Assembly (NCBI GenBank): GCA_012961055.1 | Contig: DUAA01000224.1 | Span: forward strand, 4,083-11,533 | From: Nitrospinaceae bacterium | Lineage (GTDB): Bacteria > Nitrospinota > Nitrospinia > Nitrospinales > VA-1 | Length of the DNA: 7,451 bases | Direction of reading: 5' to 3' | Program-made: the position numbers and the translations under genes | Shown: positions 6,395-7,451 of the stretch, one piece after another | Layout: each line of letters begins with the position of its first letter | How positions within the stretch are numbered: the first letter of the stretch is position 1 | The notes under the pieces: model-generated | The model's database searches: none | Seen by the model: only the letters and a program-made list of their open reading frames with translations | Told to the model about the DNA's origin: nothing

Positions 6395-6420
6395 AAGCGA
6401 TCGCTTTGCCTGGTAACCAG
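6395..6420. repeat. Two adjacent palindromes in the convergent intergenic spacer
   Basis: AAGCGATCGCTT (6395-6406) is a perfect 12-bp palindrome containing GCGATCGC. CTGGTAACCAG (6410-6420) is a perfect dyad around one central base. They lie between converging genes. A 6-bp pairing GTGGCG (6358-6363) with CGCCAC (6447-6452) could enclose them. No T-rich tail of terminator quality follows on either strand, so a termination role is only possible. Confidence 0.4.
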
Positions 6421-6483
6421 TTAATCCTCTCGGAACAACAAGCTGTCGCCACTTCGCTCTCTCGTGTGGGAACACCAAAGTAG

Positions 6484-6834
6484 TCAAGCTTGCTCCGCTC
6501 TTTCTTGATGCATTTTAATGATCTTCAACCGAAGCTTCATTGCATCACTCAAGCTTTTGACAATTCTATCGTTGGAATCGGGGAAATGCAGTTTCTGGTT
6601 GAATTCATCCACCGAGTGGGTTTCGAGGACCTTGGCAAAGGCTTCATCCACAAAAGGGCGTGTCATCTGCACTACACCCTCGAAATGGATCGTAATCTTT
6701 TCGTACTTGTCCCAGTTATCAAGAATAAGTTTTCTGATCGTGTCTCCAGCGGGATCCTCTCCCTCCGACGTCCTTCCCGACGGAGTAGAGGTACCCATTA
6801 TTTTATAAACATTGATTTTGAATTCTTCTTCCAT
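6484..6834 (-). CDS. STAS-like DUF4325 domain protein
   Basis: A small 116-residue cytoplasmic protein that resembles the DUF4325 (STAS-like) family. The supporting block is GDTIRKLILDNWDKYEKITIHFEGV (30-54) followed by MTRPFVDEAFAKVLE (57-71), matching the family pattern of a helix, a strand ending in DFxGV, and a loop with a SFxDE-like motif. The C-terminal third is a charged helix (RIVKSLSDAMKLRLKIIKMHQERAEQA). No membrane segment or signal is present. DUF4325 domains are small alpha/beta domains often found near or fused to regulatory proteins; no biochemical role is assigned. The frame extends to a TTG at 6873 inside the cyclophilin gene; ATG 6834 is preferred because it starts at the natural N-terminus and leaves a 25-nt gap. 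Its AGGAAG site is rather far away (13 nt). It is likely co-transcribed with the upstream cyclophilin. Confidence 0.65.
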   Translation of the reverse strand: MEEEFKINVYKIMGTSTPSGRTSEGEDPAGDTIRKLILDNWDKYEKITIHFEGVVQMTRPFVDEAFAKVLETHSVDEFNQKLHFPDSNDRIVKSLSDAMKLRLKIIKMHQERAEQA

Positions 6835-6859
6835 AGTAAACCCATTGCTTCCTAATATA

Positions 6860-7360
6860 TTAACGGTTAACAATTTTAACAGACGTCATTTCTACCCTAT
6901 CATCCGGGTTGTCTTTGGCATCACGCGGTACATTGACGATCTTGTCAACAATGTCCATTCCATTTATCACCCTGCCGAAAGCGGTATACTGGTTATCCAG
7001 GAAATGAGAAGCTTTCACCACAATGAAAAACTGAGAGCCGGCACTGTTGGGGTCCTGTGACCGTGCCATAGAAATAATCCCTCGGTCGTGAGGAGTATCA
7101 TTGAACTCTGCATCAATCGAGTAGCCGGGCCCGCCCGTCCCGTGCGTGGAACGATCTTGGCTCTTGGAGTTGTTGTCTCCTCCCTGAACCATAAAACCAG
7201 GGATCACCCTGTGGAAGGTCGTACCATTATAATAACCCTTATTGGCCAGATCTTTAAAGTTTTTGGTGTGCCCTGGGGCTTGACCCTCTAAAAATTCAAA
7301 CTCAATACTTCCAAGCGTCGTTTCAATTACTGCAATCTCATTGCTTTGTGAATCGGTCAT
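6860..7360 (-). CDS. ppiB: Cytoplasmic cyclophilin-type peptidyl-prolyl cis-trans isomerase
   Basis: This enzyme catalyses cis-trans isomerisation of X-Pro bonds during protein folding. From the ATG at 7360 it has 166 residues, the usual length of a single-domain bacterial cyclophilin. Active-site blocks are FHRVIPGFMVQGGD (49-62), with Arg51, Phe56, Met57 and Gln59. Next come GIISMARSQDPNSAGSQFFI (94-113), with Gln110 and Phe112, and HFLDNQYTAFGRV (119-131), with Leu121. Phe120 replaces the tryptophan of human cyclophilin A and Tyr125 its His126, as is common in bacteria and usually linked to weak cyclosporin binding. There is no signal peptide, so the PpiB-like cytoplasmic form is meant. 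AAGGTG lies five nt before the ATG; a longer reading from a GTG at 7420 would add 20 residues of non-family sequence and is less likely. A TATAAC at 7435-7430 may be a -10, with its -35 outside the window. Confidence 0.93.
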   Translation of the reverse strand: MTDSQSNEIAVIETTLGSIEFEFLEGQAPGHTKNFKDLANKGYYNGTTFHRVIPGFMVQGGDNNSKSQDRSTHGTGGPGYSIDAEFNDTPHDRGIISMARSQDPNSAGSQFFIVVKASHFLDNQYTAFGRVINGMDIVDKIVNVPRDAKDNPDDRVEMTSVKIVNR

Positions 7361-7451
7361 CAATACACCTTTGGGAAATGGGTATAGAGGAGCATCTTTC
7401 GGAAAATGGGAAAAACCCACCTCACCCTTGTTATAGTTTTAAAGCGGAGGT

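Noticed and set aside
6490..6855. Plus-strand open frames of 121 and 96 codons opposite the DUF4325 gene.
   Set aside because: They are antisense shadows of a gene with family-like sequence, and their translations show no domain features.

Overview
The window is bacterial chromosomal DNA of moderate to low GC with ordinary, mostly Shine-Dalgarno-led genes. It holds seven complete or nearly complete protein genes and one gene cut by the left edge. The mix is a small periplasmic c-type cytochrome, a non-canonical KamA-family radical SAM aminomutase, a GT-C membrane glycosyltransferase and a STAS-like DUF4325 protein. This fits an environmental Gram-negative such as a Nitrospinota or deltaproteobacterial-type lineage. 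That placement rests on general family resemblance only; no rRNA or marker gene is present to settle it.

Layout. (1) Positions 1-1191, minus strand: a phosphonate/phosphite-type ABC transporter, with the PhnD-like binding protein followed by the PhnC-like ATPase through an ATGA stop/start overlap. The ATPase runs off the left edge. (2) Positions 1322-1759, minus strand: a secreted monoheme cytochrome c, closed by a perfect 14-bp stem terminator with a T7 tail that insulates it from the transporter. (3) Positions 1760-2547: a 788-nt AT-rich gene-free region between divergent genes. It carries two promoter-like hexamer pairs on the plus strand, a T-tract with a weak hairpin, and a perfect 8-bp inverted repeat just before the kamA ribosome binding site. 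(4) Positions 2548-6344, plus strand: kamA-like aminomutase, a 12-13 helix glycosyltransferase, and a DJ-1/PfpI-like protein, closely spaced and without an obvious internal terminator, so probably one transcript. (5) Positions 6345-6483: a short convergent intergenic spacer with palindromes. (6) Positions 6484-7360, minus strand: a cytoplasmic cyclophilin followed 25 nt later by a DUF4325 STAS-like protein.

How the parts relate. The transporter brings in a reduced or organic phosphorus compound across the inner membrane. The cytochrome is a periplasmic electron carrier with its own transcription unit. The KamA-like enzyme keeps the radical SAM cluster and the PLP lysine but has lost both aspartates that bind the lysine side chain in true lysine 2,3-aminomutase, so its substrate is probably not lysine. 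No single coherent new system is proven here. The most interesting items are the altered aminomutase pocket, the structured leader region in front of it, and a DJ-1-fold protein that lacks the usual nucleophile-elbow cysteine.
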